Positions 22,235-34,148 are shown, numbered from the stretch's first letter. The stretch is DNA of 64,000 bases from Asterias rubens (GCF_902459465.1 NC_047078.1:7712333-7776332), one strand, 5' to 3'. Numbers and translations: made by a program. The notes: generated from the sequence alone by a model not told the origin.

Positions 22235-22300
22235 AGCTTGGTAGGGTTTGAACCCACAACCATAGATGCAGTCTTACCATTAGACCATTTTTGTGAATTT
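22235..22300 (-). repeat. tRNA-like segment (SINE remnant)
   Basis: On the minus strand, TGGTCTAATGGTAAGAC (A-box-like), about 20 bases, then GTGGGTTCAAACCCTACC (B-box-like). No CCA end or complete cloverleaf pairing is evident. A direct duplicate of GAATGGAAACTCCCTGGATT lies just downstream (22354 and 22386). Confidence 0.55.
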
Positions 22301-25300
22301 GAATTTTGGAAAGTAACAAAATGGCTGCTGTGCCAATAATTGTTTGGTATTAGTGAATGGAAACTCCCTGGATTGACAGACAAGGAATGGAAACTCCCTG
22401 GATTGACAGACAAGGAATGTGATATTTTAATTATCGGTGAAGTATCAGGAAGTAAATTTTTTTGGAGTTTCCTGATGATATCCACACAGGATATTGGTCT
22501 GGGCCCAATTTCCTAAAGCCTGTAAGCACAAAAACTTGCTAAGCACAGCAAAATTTTGCTTACATTGAAGGGTTACCAGACAAATTACATTTAAAGTTTA
22601 CTTTGTTGTGACTGGTGAGGTGTCCCACTCAATTTTTACTTAAAAAAAGCAAAGAAAATTGTCAACCGCTTTTTTTTTGCCTTGTAAGTTGTAAAGCAGC
22701 TTTGTGAAATTGGACCCCGGTAACAGTGTCAGAGGAAAGTCAAGTGATTGTACACACAGTCGTTCGCTTGATGCACTAGCCATGAAACACAGCTTGGTTT
22801 ACCAAGCCCCAAGTCCATGAGCTAGCCTGCATGTTCAGGCCTCAAATTAACTCATGGCACCTACGGCAATTGCCGTGGTGCACTGTGCTGTTGCTGTGGT
22901 GCCCTTTTTAAAGTTCCAATACAAATTTACATTTTCCACATAGAAGCAGTGCCACTTACTAAAAGAAAATTGCTGTGCCCCTTCAAGAACGAAATTCAAG
23001 GCCTGGGGTCGGTTTATTTCACAAAGAGTTGAGACTAATTGTCTTATCTTGAGTAATTCACTTTGGACTATCCTTAATTTTTTATCTCCTTAGGCGACCC
23101 TTGGTAAGGTATAAGTAACATGGCATGCATAATAAACAATCATCTGAATACACTTTATTAAAGACTTGATTCCAAGTTATTAGAGGTCTGGACATTATGG
23201 TCTTATTAATCCGACATGGTGATATAAAACCAGAACTAATCTAGTTCTGAATTTTTTCATTGTGGTTTGTGATGAAACACTTTGATATTGAAGCCTTCAC
23301 AATCACTTCCTTTCCCACCCAATCTTTGGTTCATTTCCTTTATATCTCCAATTGTACTTTCTAATCTTTGTTTTAGAGTTCACCAAATTATTTTAAGGCA
23401 GGCCTTGAACTTCTTTCTTGAAGGGGCACTAGATTTCTTCTCTTCTCTTAGAATAGAATAGAATAATGTTTAATTGTCACTTGTAAAAAACAAATATTTG
23501 AACAGTGAAATTCGTTTTGGTTTTGCGTGAACGGGTTACAGGTACTCTATGACGGGTACTCTATGATGATGTAATGTAAATTTGTATTGGAACTTTGCAA
23601 AGGGCACCACAGCAAAAGCACAGGGCACCACGGCAATCGCTGTGGGTGCCAGGGGTTAAGTCAAGGCCTGCAACAGGACAACTTGTTTGTTTGTTTAGAT
23701 GATCTTCCCATCAAGGGAACTGGCAAATCAGTCGTTAATTTACTAGAAAACAAGTACAATGTTGCTTGAAAATGATACTTTAATAACAATCACAGTTGTG
23801 TCTGGTTGTGTTCTCGTTAGACACACTAGAGTAGCCCAGGTATAAATACAGTTTGTTATTAATTTGATAGCAGGTGGTATTTTGTAGGAATGAATTGGGC
23901 CACGTCACAAGGGAAACTTCCCCCATTAACCACCTTAGCAGATGTGAGACTCAAACTTGACAACTACATTACTGTTCTTATTGGGAAAAAAATCATATTG
24001 ATATTTGCCAACTCTGTAACTGTAGTTCAACATCCTTTTCTCATAACCTGCGCCAGGAGTGTCAAGTTACCAGATATAGCGCGTTACAAGTGTCCGTTAT
24101 TATTATTACATGTATTGTAATCACTTATTGTACTAGTGGAATGTTATCTGACACTTTATCTACACATTTAAAAAACAAAGCAGTCTTTCTTCTAATTGTG
24201 TAATCATTACCAAACGCAACTTGTTATTTTAAGTGCAAGAGCACCCCCCCCCCCAAAAAAAAAAATCAACTTTCAAATTAGATGATTTTTGTTCCCATTT
24301 GTGTAGAGCTTAGCAAGTCATAATTGGTTCGAATCCAAGCCGTGTACATATGTACACTTTTTTGTTTTGTCTCCACAAGTCTCAAAGAGCAATGTATTAA
24401 ATTTCATATTGTTATTTAATATTATACCTAGATTCAAGAATGAAGTCCTTTTATAAAAATAATTTCTGGAACATAACGCTTACATTGTATGAAGAAACTG
24501 AATGTTTTAAAAACTGTTGGCTGAAGAGACAGACTTCTAGTTTTCTGAATTTCTGTGCTTTTGTTATATTATTTTGTACATTTTGACTTGTTTTGTAGCT
24601 GAAGTCTTTTATTATGTGAGTGAGAAATTACCTCTTTACAAAAAACTATGTTACTTCGGAGGGAGCCATTTCTCTCAATGTTTTATGCTATCACCAGCTC
24701 TCCATTGCTTGTTACCAAGTAAGTTTGCATGCTAAGAATTGTTTTGAGTAATTACCAATTTAGTATATTATGTACAATATATCCAACCTGATATAATACT
24801 TGTAGTATAGTCAGAGATGTTACTTGGTGGCAGCTGGGTGTAGACTGGGTGACAGCATACCTTGGAGGGTGACACGCCTGACCCCTACATCAGGAACATA
24901 TGGGTCTAGTATTAACATTGTTGATGTTATTACAGGCCTATAGCTTCATAGTGGGTGTCCAAACCTCAACAAAGTAGACAAATGGAACACACAAGGGAGG
25001 ACATTTCAAACTTTCTACTAAAAATTGTCTGAACAAATTTGTAAAAAATAGAATACTATTACTAATATGAAATGTTTTACCAGATTTTTCTGAAGTCAGC
25101 GTGAATTTTTTTAAATTGTATATTCAAGGATGTGATTTCTCTGTTTTTCACCGGTTTTTTTTTAAACCCTAAAGGGACCCAATATAATTATTTTACATAA
25201 CTTCAAATCATAATAGAATGTAGATAAAACCATGGAACACCTAAGATTGCAGAGTAGGGCTTTCAAAACCAAAGATATTAATAGGCTAAAAAAAAAAAAA

Positions 25301-26649
25301 ATACCAGTTGATCGTCTGGATTTTAAAAAAAAAAGAGGCGGATTGTCTATTTTTTTCTTTTCAAGATGGCCGCTTAGTATTTCAAACCAAACAGGCCACA
25401 AATTCTTCAGTTGGAACCTATTGCAAATTTATTTTGTACCTATTTGTTGCATGAGGAGCTGTGTTATTACTATTAACAGGGTCGGATTACACTAAAAAGA
25501 TTTGCTGGTAGGCATTCACTAATATTGCGTTATGAAAATAGGAAAATAAAAAATAGTTTAAAAAAGGATGCTGCCCCAAAAAATGATGCAGGAGGGGACG
25601 ATTAACTGGTATTTTTTTATTTGGCCTTGTATGTAAGCAGGCTTCGACTTTGTGTGTTCGCAAGCTTTGACGCTTTACACTCATAGGCTTTCACGCCTTG
25701 CGCTCATAATAGTTTTTTTCAACTGCCTATCACATCCAGCCTGTGTAATGGAAATGTATTTTTTTCTCTCCATGATTATGATAGCAGAAGTTAATATCAC
25801 TCATCATGATATAATTTCCGACATAGCATCCTGTCACCTCACTCTGAGATGATTGATATCAGATTGCTTTTTAAATTCCATTTAAGTTCCGAAATGAAAA
25901 AAATCCAAATACAACTTAAGTACACATGTTTATTTCTGATGACAGTGGTCGAGTTTCAAGCAGTCAGTTCACCCATCCTTTCTCTATGGGCACCTGTGCG
26001 GGCAGAGATGGTTTATGTGAATGATTAGCTTGCAGCACAGGCTGTTTACTCCCCAGGGAGCTGAACAAGATTTAAGGATTGTTATTGGCCCAATGACCAG
26101 GGTTCTCATGTAAAGCGCATTGAGACGGTTATTGTGACATGCCCTATAAGAATTTGTTATTATCATTATTATTATTATGGCTTACCTATGTATTGGAAAA
26201 GGGTACCAGACCAATATATATTTAGAATGGTGCTTCCATCTTGTTTTTATTTTTTATTTAAATTAATTAATGTTATAAAACTGACAGTCTCGCTACCATG
26301 GGCAGCGCGCCGTATCAAAACGTCTCGTCACTAATCCCTAGTAGGGAAACACTCACTGACTGGCAAACCGAAAAAGTGACTGCTCTGTGCACACGCTTGT
26401 GAAAAATAATTGATTGCTTGGGGCACTTCTAGTACCTTGCACAGGGCACCACAGCTAAAACACAGGGCACCACAGCAAAAGCAACTGAACTTGTGAGGAG
26501 TGATGGGAGTTCTTATCCAATCATCACTGGTCTTGTAGATTGTAAGAAACTGTTCATTCAAAAATTTCACCCTCACAAGAGAATAAACAAGTGTACCCCT
26601 GGATCACTCCAACTCTTGGGATTGGGTACCATTGTGTATAGACCACACC

Positions 26650-26665
26650 AGCTCTTTTCAGAGCC
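26650..26665 (+). other. Histone-mRNA-type stem-loop in a repeat
   Basis: AGCTCTTTTCAGAGCC matches the histone 3' stem-loop (GGCTCTTTTCAGAGCC) except for one stem base. It is followed by AACACTCCCACA. The same flanks occur around the stem-loops at 33200 and 45822 (minus strand). No histone gene is adjacent. Confidence 0.7.
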
Positions 26666-26695
26666 AACACTCCCACATGGTTACAAGTACCCACT

Positions 26696-27247
26696 GGGAG
26701 GAAGGATTTGTGACTGCTGTAAATCAAGGATTAGGTTCCTGTGGAGAGGAGAAAGGGAGTCAACATTGGTTCAGAACTCTGCTGCCAGACTCATCACCTG
26801 TGCATCACCACACCATCCTGGCATCACATAACACCAATACCCAGATCACATAAAATAGTAAACTTGCGACATAAAATAGTAAACTTGCGACTCGCAAGTT
26901 TACTATTTTATGTGATCTTGGTATGGTGTCATGTGATGCCAGGATGGTGTACAGGGGATGAGTCTGGCAGCAGAGTTCTGAACCAATGTTCAGGCCTGTT
27001 TGATTCGTCTTTGAAAGGGCAAGGGCATTAAGGCATTTTCGCCTGGGTGAAGGGCACCCTATTAAGTATTAGGAAATTATAAATTTCTACTTGAGCAATT
27101 CAAGGGCACCAAGGCAATGACTAGGGGGCATGGAGGCAAACGCCTTCATTGCCTCCGTGAAGACTCAGGCATGCCCCCCACCCCCCTTCCCCTCTCCAAA
27201 GGAAGCTAATCCTTGATTTACAGCAGTCAGACATCCTTCCTCCCATT
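26696..27247. repeat. Large inverted repeat split by a G3 element
   Basis: The arms meet near 26891 (GTAAACTTGCGA C TCGCAAGTTTAC). The left arm reaches back to 26696. The right arm runs to 26987, is interrupted by a G3 element (about 26990-27176), and resumes to 27247 (CTAATCCTTGATTTACAGCA, CATCCTTCCTCCCA). The left arm contains an extra direct copy of ATAAAATAGTAAACTTGCGA. Pairing is nearly perfect, so the palindrome is fairly young and the G3 insertion is younger. Confidence 0.85.
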
Positions 27248-27599
27248 GTTCAAATAATTTCTTCCTACATGGGATGAGCCAGGGAAAGACCACTGAGCCA
27301 TCCGAGTAACTCCTATAAACCCAGATAATCTCAGATGAGAGGGAACAAAAGATTGATTAATTGAACGGAATTTGCCGCGAGGGTAGGATTAGGGGTTGGG
27401 GTTATCCCTTCCTCCATGGGTTACCCAACCATGGTTTTAACAATAGACTGGTTTGTGTTTCGAGTCCCTGGATCTACCCCAACATGACCCTCAACTCCTT
27501 TCGCAATCTATACAGTTACTAAAGCGCTTGTACTCTTTTTTTTGCAAGAAGCCTTAAAGAAGGGCAAGGGAGATTTTCCTTATTATGCACCAGGCTTAA

Positions 27600-27940
27600 A
27601 GGGAAGGTACACTATTGGTAATTGTCAAAGACCAGTCTTCTCGCTTGGTGTATCCCAACACAAGCATAAAATAAGAAGCCTGTGAAAGTTTGAGCTAAGT
27701 TGGTCGTCGCAGTTGCGAGAAAATGATGAGAGTAAGAACACCCTCGTTGATAAAAGACTTCTAGCTAGAAGTCTTTTATTATTTTAGTGAGAAATTACCT
27801 CTTTCTCAAAATCTATGCTACTTCAGAGGGAGCCATTTCTCACAATGTTTTAAACTACCAACAGCTCTCCAATGCGCGTTACCAAGTCAGTTTTTAAGTT
27901 AATATTTGTTTTGAGTAATTACCAAACGTGTACCTTCCCT
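27600..27940. mobile_element. T1 MITE, second-centre subtype
   Basis: TTAA at both sides (27596, 27941). Termini AGGGAAGGTACACTATTGG and ACGTGTACCTTCCCT are a compensated variant of the T1 ends. The arms are T1, but the centre is AAAGACTTCTAGCTAGAAGT instead of the GAGACCTCA...TGAGGTCTC hairpin. Confidence 0.85.
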
Positions 27941-28211
27941 TTAAGTGAGGAAAATGTAACTATACTTTCATAAAATGTATCTTCATGTATTATGTAGGCT
28001 AACATGTTCTGGAGAAGACGATCAGAACATCGAAATGTCGAGTTGAAAACATACTGATCAAAACGTTGAGTTGAAACCAACGGTTCTTTTAAGAACCACC
28101 CCCAACTCAATTAGAGATTATCATTACATGGTTTTATCGCAAACCTTACTTCCGTATTTTCAAAATTCAAAGTTTCAAATCCTACTGATTTTATGTACAT
28201 GGTGCACTTAA

Positions 28212-28593
28212 AGGCAGGTGACACTATTGGTAATTACTCAAAAAACTTTTAAAAACTCTTAAAACCTTTCTTGATTAGAAGTAATGGGGAGAGGTTGATG
28301 GTATAAAACATTGTGAGAAACAGCTCCCTCTGAAGTGACGTAGTTTTTGAGAAAGAAGCAATTTTCCACGAATTTGATTTCGAGACCTCAGATTTAGAAT
28401 TTGAGGTCTCGAAATCAAGCATCTGAAAGCACACAACTTCGTGTGACCATGGTGTTTTTTCTTTCATTAATATCTCGCAACTTCGACGGCCGGTTGAGCT
28501 CAAACTTTCACAGGTTTGTTACTTTATGCATATGTTGAGATACACCAACTGTGAAGACTAGTCTTTGACAATTACCAATAGTGTACAAAGTCT
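28212..28593. mobile_element. T1 MITE, first-centre subtype
   Basis: Flanked by TTAA (28208, 28594). It starts AGGCAGGTGACACTATTGG and ends ATAGTGTACAAAGTCT. The centre is TTTCGAGACCTCAGATTTAG with its inverted partner. Confidence 0.88.
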
Positions 28594-28672
28594 TTAAGAA
28601 GGTTATGACCAGGAGCATGGCCTGTGTTGAAAGGGTTTCTTATCACAGTCCAAAAGCCCTCAGTAGTTGGAA

Positions 28673-28849
28673 CAGGCCTTGAATTTCATTCTTGGAAAGC
28701 GACACAACAATTTTTCTCTGGTAAGGGGCACTCGTAGGAGTAAAACTTAAATTTGTATTGGAACTTTGCAAAGGGTTAGGGCACCACAGTAAAAGCACAG
28801 GGCACCACGACAATTGCTTTGGGTGCTGTAAGTTTTTCAGAGGCCTTGA
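28673..28849. mobile_element. G2-family element
   Basis: It runs from CAGGCCTTGAATTTCATTCT through AATTTGTATTGGAACTTTGC and GCACAGGGCACCACGACAAT to AGGCCTTGA. It is in the opposite orientation to the copy at 20595. Confidence 0.75.
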
Positions 28850-29143
28850 CCCAATTGCAGAAAATATTGCTTTAAAACAGTTTTCTGCTTAGTAGAAATG
28901 TGCAGAGTACCATTTGTGACTGGTCACAAATAGTACATGTTACATGGTATTTTAGCTGGTAACCCAAATCTGATAAGCATCATGTTACTGTGCTTAGCAA
29001 CTCATTGAAGTTGAGCTATGAAGTTGGACCCTGAAAAGGGTCTATGATTATGAAACATTTTGTTATACAAAATTGCGAAGGATTAATTTTATTTTTCAAG
29101 TTAAATCTTAAACATCTTTATTCTGTTTTATGTCCTTTTACAG

Positions 29144-29229
29144 AGGTCTACATGTTTGTCGCTCGCAAGGTTCCTACATCTGCTGTCCAGGCTGGAAACC
29201 AAACCCAGGAAGTGGGTTGTGTCTTACTC
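29144..29229 (+). CDS. Fibrillin-like matrix protein, exon 2 (FUN segment)
   Basis: An 86-nt exon between TCCTTTTACAG and C|GTAAGT. In the phase set by exon 1 it reads GLHVCRSQGSYICCPGWKPN, then PGSGLCLT. The CCPGW with flanking cysteines matches the fibrillin unique N-terminal (FUN) segment (human form VCGSRYNAYCCPGW). The exon enters in phase 2 and leaves in phase 1. Fibrillins assemble into extracellular microfibrils; the FUN/EGF region after furin cleavage takes part in N-terminal assembly. Other CCPGW-bearing families (EMI domain) are the main alternative. Confidence 0.85.
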
Positions 29230-29538
29230 GTAAGTTTCCATGGCAACACAATAATAACATTTAAATACCCGAGCCTTTTTTAGCAATTGGACATTTTATG
29301 ATAGCAGAAGCGAATTTGGATGATTTACTGATACTTAAAAAACCAAGTAGCCTTTGACATATTAAATCAAAGTCTAGTTAAACCAGAAGGGAATTTTTGA
29401 TTGGAACCATTTGGAAGTATCAAGTGTATAGTTCTAAAATTATACAATTATTTCTTTATTTACTAGAAACGGTTCAAATTGGCAGTTTAACAAAGGGTCA
29501 GAGTTCAAGATCAGTATCCACCTGGTTTGTCGTGTTAA

Positions 29539-29910
29539 AGGCACTGGACATGTTTGGTAGCCTAATTGTCAAAGACCAGTATTCTCACTTGGTGTATCCC
29601 AACATATGCATAAAAACAAACCTGTGAAAATTTGAGCTCAATTGGTCGTTGAAGTTGCAAGAAAATGATGAAAGAAAAACACCCCTTGTTGTACAAAATA
29701 GTGTGCTTTCAGATAAGAATAAAAGACTTCTAGCTAGAAGTCTTGTATTATTTTAGTGAGAAATTACATCTTTCTCAAAAACTACGTTACTTCAGAGGGA
29801 TTCGTTTCTCACAATGTTTTATTTTGTCAAGAGCTCTCCGTTGCTTGTTACCAAGTAAGGTTTTTATGCGAATATATATTTTGAGTAATAGCCAACTGTG
29901 TACAGTGCCT
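29539..29910. mobile_element. T1 MITE, second-centre subtype
   Basis: TTAA flanks at 29535 and 29911. Ends are AGGCACTGGACATGTTTGG and CTGTGTACAGTGCCT. The centre is AAAGACTTCTAGCTAGAAGT at about 29723. Confidence 0.88.
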
Positions 29911-30543
29911 TTAATTCAAACTGTTTTGCTAGAAGGTACACTGCCAAATTATCCTCACAGCAGGAGGGCTGAATTTTAATGGAACTCATTGATTAAAACT
30001 CAAGGTACACAATCATTCACATTTTAGCTTCAATGACAAGCAAAATATCTTATTGTATTTCAGTGGTTGCTCTGAGTTTTTTTGGAAACACTTGAATACA
30101 ATAATTTGCTGATCGGAGCAACAGTCCAGGGCACAATTTCTTAGAGCTTCTAAGTGAAATTATTACTTTAATTAAGATGCTATGTCAGTTTTTTGGCCCC
30201 AAACATTAAAAAATAGATTTGTTTTGAGTGAATGGTATTTCAAAAAGTATCACCCGCTCAAACGAAAAAATAATTTAACTTTTACTTTTAATGGTCAGGA
30301 ACGATGACAAAAATTTAAAACGTTTCTTATAAAACACATAAGAATTGCTCACGTGATATTGTTGGGATCCAGACAAAAACTAATTTTGAGCACTTTATTT
30401 CACCGCTACTAAAAGTTAGCGGACTGTTTCGAGCAATGTCTCAAACAAAAGCTTGTAACTTTCTCGACCCCCACCAAAATACCTATTGAATTTGAATCAA
30501 AATGTTTGGGTCAAATCGTCCAAAAATCTGACATAGCATTTAA

Positions 30544-30920
30544 AGGATAATTACAGAATTGGTTTTGCTAACAAAACAGTTGCTGGCAGTGTAAGCACTT
30601 TATGTAAATCCACCATACATAAACTGACAAACCCTGTAGAAGTTTGAGATTGATCGGCCATCTGGTTCACGATAAAATAGTGAAAAACCGATTACGCATT
30701 TTGCATGACATCGATGGAAGACATAAAAAATGAATAAAACGCTCACTGAGCGATAAACTCCAAATGTGAAACGAGATTGTTTATTTCTCACCAAATATGA
30801 CATTTCAGTCATAAATATTTCAACGAATGTTTTCTACTACCATCATCATTAGACCGTGTAAGTTTTATGTAAATCTGTGATCTTCACGATTTTGTTTCTT
30901 ACCAATTCTGTAACGTTCCT
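30544..30920. mobile_element. T3 MITE
   Basis: TTAA flanks at 30540 and 30921. It starts AGGATAATTACAGAATTGG and ends CCAATTCTGTAACGTTCCT. The inner arm has GTTGCTGGCAGTGTAAGCAC. A second copy is at 43112 and a fragment at 2985. Confidence 0.85.
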
Positions 30921-31179
30921 TTAAACAATTGTGCTTAGCAAAAATAACCAGGATACCAGTCACAGATTCATATGTGAATTAGTATTGGCTGCTGGTAACT
31001 TTATATTCTTGTAAGCATACTTTTGTTGTATTTAGTAAGTTAGTTACTTTTTGTGCCTATAAGCAGATCTATGAAATTGTGAAATTTGGCGCAATTTGTG
31101 CTGTAGGATAATCTAGCGTTTTCGCTATCCTCTCAAATATAAGTTTTTTGGTGCATGGCAAGAAAATTAAAGCACAGCA

Positions 31180-31510
31180 CAAGTGTGGCAAGGTTGGCTT
31201 GTGCGTAAAGCACTCGCCTCTCACCAAGGTGACCTTGGTTCGATTCCCGGCCGGGGCCATATGTGAGTTGAGTTGTGCGTTGGTTCTCTGCTGTGCCTCG
31301 AGGGTTTTCCAGACCATCCGGTTTTCCTCCCTCGGGAAAAAAAAATCAAACACTTTCGATCTTTGGCTGTGCTCCGTGGTAATAATGAGTTGATGTGGCT
31401 GGCAGCCAAAGGCGCCCTTGCATGCCAGCTTCTCGAACACATTGTAGCCGCGTCCTTCGCAATTCAGCTCTTAGCTGCGCGTAAGGATGATTAGCCCCCC
31501 CCCCCAAATT
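31180..31510 (+). mobile_element. tRNA-derived SINE
   Basis: The head has an A-box-like TGGCTTGTGCGTAAAGCACTC (31195) and a canonical B box GGTTCGATTCC (31238) with a complementary T-arm (CCGG/CCGGGG). The tRNA-unrelated body includes GGTTTTCCAGACCATCCGG and ends in a C-tract near 31495-31505. Box spacing is as in pol III promoters. A functional tRNA is excluded because the acceptor and anticodon stems do not pair. Confidence 0.8.
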
Positions 31511-32119
31511 ATTTATTACTTAAAACTCCAAGTACCTGCTAGATGTTTCAATCAATTCCCCCTAAAATATTGTTGTTTCCTCGTTTGGTCTAGCAACAAA
31601 GTTTTTCTGATGTTCCTGATTCTAAAAAGCAAGAGTAGTTGAATAATTGCTTCCTTAACCAAACACTTCGTACATACACCAAGTACAAAGTCAATGTGTG
31701 GTGCAAATAATTTTGTTTTTGAGAGCGACTTAACATGAGAACAGGTGTCCGTCCTGTAGAACGGACGCTTTTACTTAAACTGTTGTTATTACTCATGACA
31801 CTATGGGAAGACTGATTAGACAACGTGAAAGATAGAACAGACATCCAAGAGGAAGTATCTGATTGTTTTAAAGTAGGGTCAAAGATAATGTTTCCACATC
31901 GTGTAATAGTACAAAGATGTTACATATTACAGATCGGAACCTCAATGTCAAAAAACTGATTACAGCCTTATGAATACTATCAAGCTTAGGTCTTTTCACA
32001 CTAGAGAAAATCTCTGTGTTGGACACGGATCCGAACTGTGTTATCTGGTCTGACCTTTTCACACTACAACATTTCAACATGATGCTGAACTGGGTAGAGT
32101 TCTCAAAGCGACCCTGCTC

Positions 32120-32440
32120 AGGAGGTGGGTTGAGGAATTTCCTTTACTATCATAGGATTAAAAAAAGACATAGCAATAGTGTGTTTTCCTCCTAGGATGG
32201 TTGAGGCATTTCCTTAACCATCCTAGGAATAAAACATATATAGTAACTTTGTTTTTATCCCAGGATAGTTGAGGCATTTTCCTTAACTATCCTAGGAATA
32301 AAATAAACATGGTAACTTTGTTTTTTTAATCCTAGGATGGTTAAGGCATTTTCCTTAACCACCCTAGAAATAAAAAATACATGGTAACTCTGTGTTTTTC
32401 CTCCTAGGTTGGTTGAGGCATCTCCTTAACTATCCTAGGA
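32120..32440. repeat. Hairpin tandem repeat with covarying arms
   Basis: Units of about 70 bp (hairpins at about 32121, 32191, 32259, 32331 and 32403). Each is CCTAGGATGGTTGAGGC, a short loop, then CCTTAACCATCCTAGG, followed by AATAAAA...ATGGTAACTTTGTTTTT. In the unit at 32259 both arms changed together (GATAGTT with AACTATC). Confidence 0.9.
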
Positions 32441-32700
32441 ATAAGTATAGGGACTCGTTTTTCATCTTTTTTCATTGAAATGGTTGCCGAATAAAAAATA
32501 TATGATTCTGGGAAAAAAGGTTTAGATAGATAGCTTATGGACTCAACTGTTAAAGATATTTAATAATAGACATTGGTAAAAACATATGAATATAATTTTT
32601 TGAAAAATTAAGCCAGAGTTTGCATAAAATAACCATGAAACAGTTTATGTGTTTTTCCTTCGTACACTTGTTCCTAATAATTCTTGTTAATTCTTTACAG

Positions 32701-32832
32701 CTGTATGTAGAGGTTCATGTGGTGATGGCACGTGTAGTGCCCCGAACACATGTACCAGATGTCAACAGACTCCATACGGGACGACCTCGTGTCAGCGCAT
32801 GGCACCAGCCTATGCAAGCAGTTCTTATCCAG
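32701..32832 (+). CDS. Fibrillin-like matrix protein, exon 3 (first EGF-like segment)
   Basis: 132 nt between TTCTTTACAG and CAG|GTATTT, phase 1 in and out. It reads PVCRGSCGDGTCSAPNTC, then TRCQQTPYGTTSC, then QRMAPAYASSSYP. The first part closely parallels fibrillin EGF1 ([20 protein letters not shown]). The expected CxC pair is altered: an Arg separates Thr and Cys, and the domain then runs into a Ser/Tyr-rich linker rather than EGF2. This is a departure from vertebrate fibrillin layout. Confidence 0.85.
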
Positions 32833-33199
32833 GTATTTATAAAATACTAATTTGTAGGTCACCAGAAAACAAAACAAGTTTCTTTGATTTCTTACTTGCT
32901 TACCTACTGCTGGTTAAATGGGGGGGGGGGGGGCATGGAAGAGGTGATTGCCTCCATGCCCCCTGGTCGTTGCCTTGGTACTCTTGAAATGTACAGTAGA
33001 AATTCACAATTTCCTCATAGGGTGCTCTTTACCAAGGACAAAATGCCGTGGTGCCCTTGCCCTTTCGAAAACAAAGCATACAGACATATGCCTCTGATGG
33101 CATGTAGGGTAGCACTAGCAATGAATAGGAAGAAACTATAGAAATAGTCAACTTGCGGTTGAAACCATGCGTAAAACTCTTTGTGGGACCGGGAGTGTT

Positions 33200-33215
33200 G
33201 GCTCTGAAAAGAGCC
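33200..33215 (-). other. Histone-mRNA-type stem-loop in a repeat
   Basis: On the minus strand it reads GGCTCTTTTCAGAGCC, an exact match to the metazoan histone stem-loop core, with CCACACC before and AACACTCCC after. The repeat extends at least 33150-33250 and matches 45775-45900. Confidence 0.75.
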
Positions 33216-33943
33216 GGTGTGGTCTCGCATTTCAAACAGTACACTCTGCTCGTCTTCCAGAACTTGAAGCAGCTCTGAACAGCTTTATGAAATTGGGCCA
33301 AGGGCCAAAAGCCTGTGTAAGCACAAAAACTTGCTTAGCATTTAAGAACGCTTGCTCAGCAAAAGTAAGTAACCAACCAGAACTCCATACAGTTACCATT
33401 GCTGCGACTGGTACCCAGGTCAATCCTGGCTTGTCCAAGAAATTTGCTAAGCAGAATTTTCTGCCTATCAGCTTTATGAAATTAGGCCCTGATTCTAAAA
33501 GAGCACTGACCTTTCCCTTCCTGTCCTGACCCCATTGTATTGCCTAAATGGTCGATAACCAACCGGTCATTGGTCACTAGTGTCCAGGTAGTGTCCAGAG
33601 AGGAAACAGTCAAGGTGGCTCGAGTGATTAAAGGTGGCATAGACCGAATATGATGTGTTCGATGTTCGAAACAGAGATAGATAGAAGTTCCATCGTGTAA
33701 TTTGCTCTGAGCAGTCTAGTAGTGAAATGTCTGGGTTTGGACTCTAAGGTCATTGCTGGTTACAGCTGAGTGTCTCGGTTTACCACCCTATAGACTCGTC
33801 TAAAAAACTCTCTCTTAGTTTGGTCAAGTTTGTAGTTAACTCCAAAACATGCATGGCATATGGAGTGACAGGACGGTTTGGTTGTTGAGGTTACATGGAC
33901 TTATGTAATTGGCAGTTCGTCTGCTGTTGGTTTGGACAATAAA

Positions 33944-34148
33944 TACAATACAATACAATACAATACAATACAATACAATACAATACAATACAATACAATA
34001 CAATACAATACAATACAATACAATACAATACAATACAATACAATACAATACAATACAATACAATACAATACAATACAATACAATACAATACAATACAATA
34101 CAATACAATACAATACAATACAATACAATACAATACAATACAATACAA
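33944..34148. repeat. (ATACA)n microsatellite, about 40 units
   Basis: An almost pure pentanucleotide array, interrupted only near the right end (ACAAAAC, ACAATGC). It follows TTTGGACAATAAATAC, a LINE-type 3' terminus like the one at 34560. The open frames across it on both strands result from its 5-base period and are not genes. Confidence 0.98.

Larger units (their letters stand above)
19635..29143 (+). other. Intron 1 of the matrix gene
   Basis: 9.5 kb with no other exon recognised. It holds G2 copies (20595-20770, 22835-23004, fragments near 23400-23670 and 26414-26480, 28673-28849), a G1 copy (21675-21819), a G4 copy (22501-22717), a tRNA-like segment (22235-22300), a T1 fragment (24598-24765), full T1 copies at 27600 and 28212, a histone-type stem-loop repeat (26650) and a large palindrome (26696-27247). 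A C15 homopolymer lies near 20710. Confidence 0.7.
29230..32700 (+). other. Intron 2 of the matrix gene
   Basis: 3.5 kb. It holds a T1 copy (29539), a T3 copy (30544), a tRNA-derived SINE (31180-31510), TTTTCACACTA-type inverted segments (31990-32070) and a 4-5 unit hairpin tandem repeat (32120-32440) that ends about 260 bases before exon 3. Confidence 0.7.

Noticed and set aside
26650..26665. Histone gene 3' end
   Set aside because: No histone coding sequence lies upstream of any of the three stem-loops, and the flanks show a dispersed repeat.
31183..31260. Functional tRNA gene
   Set aside because: A and B boxes are present, but acceptor and anticodon stems do not pair and a SINE body follows. 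The same applies at 45001, 22235, 62599 and 63655.
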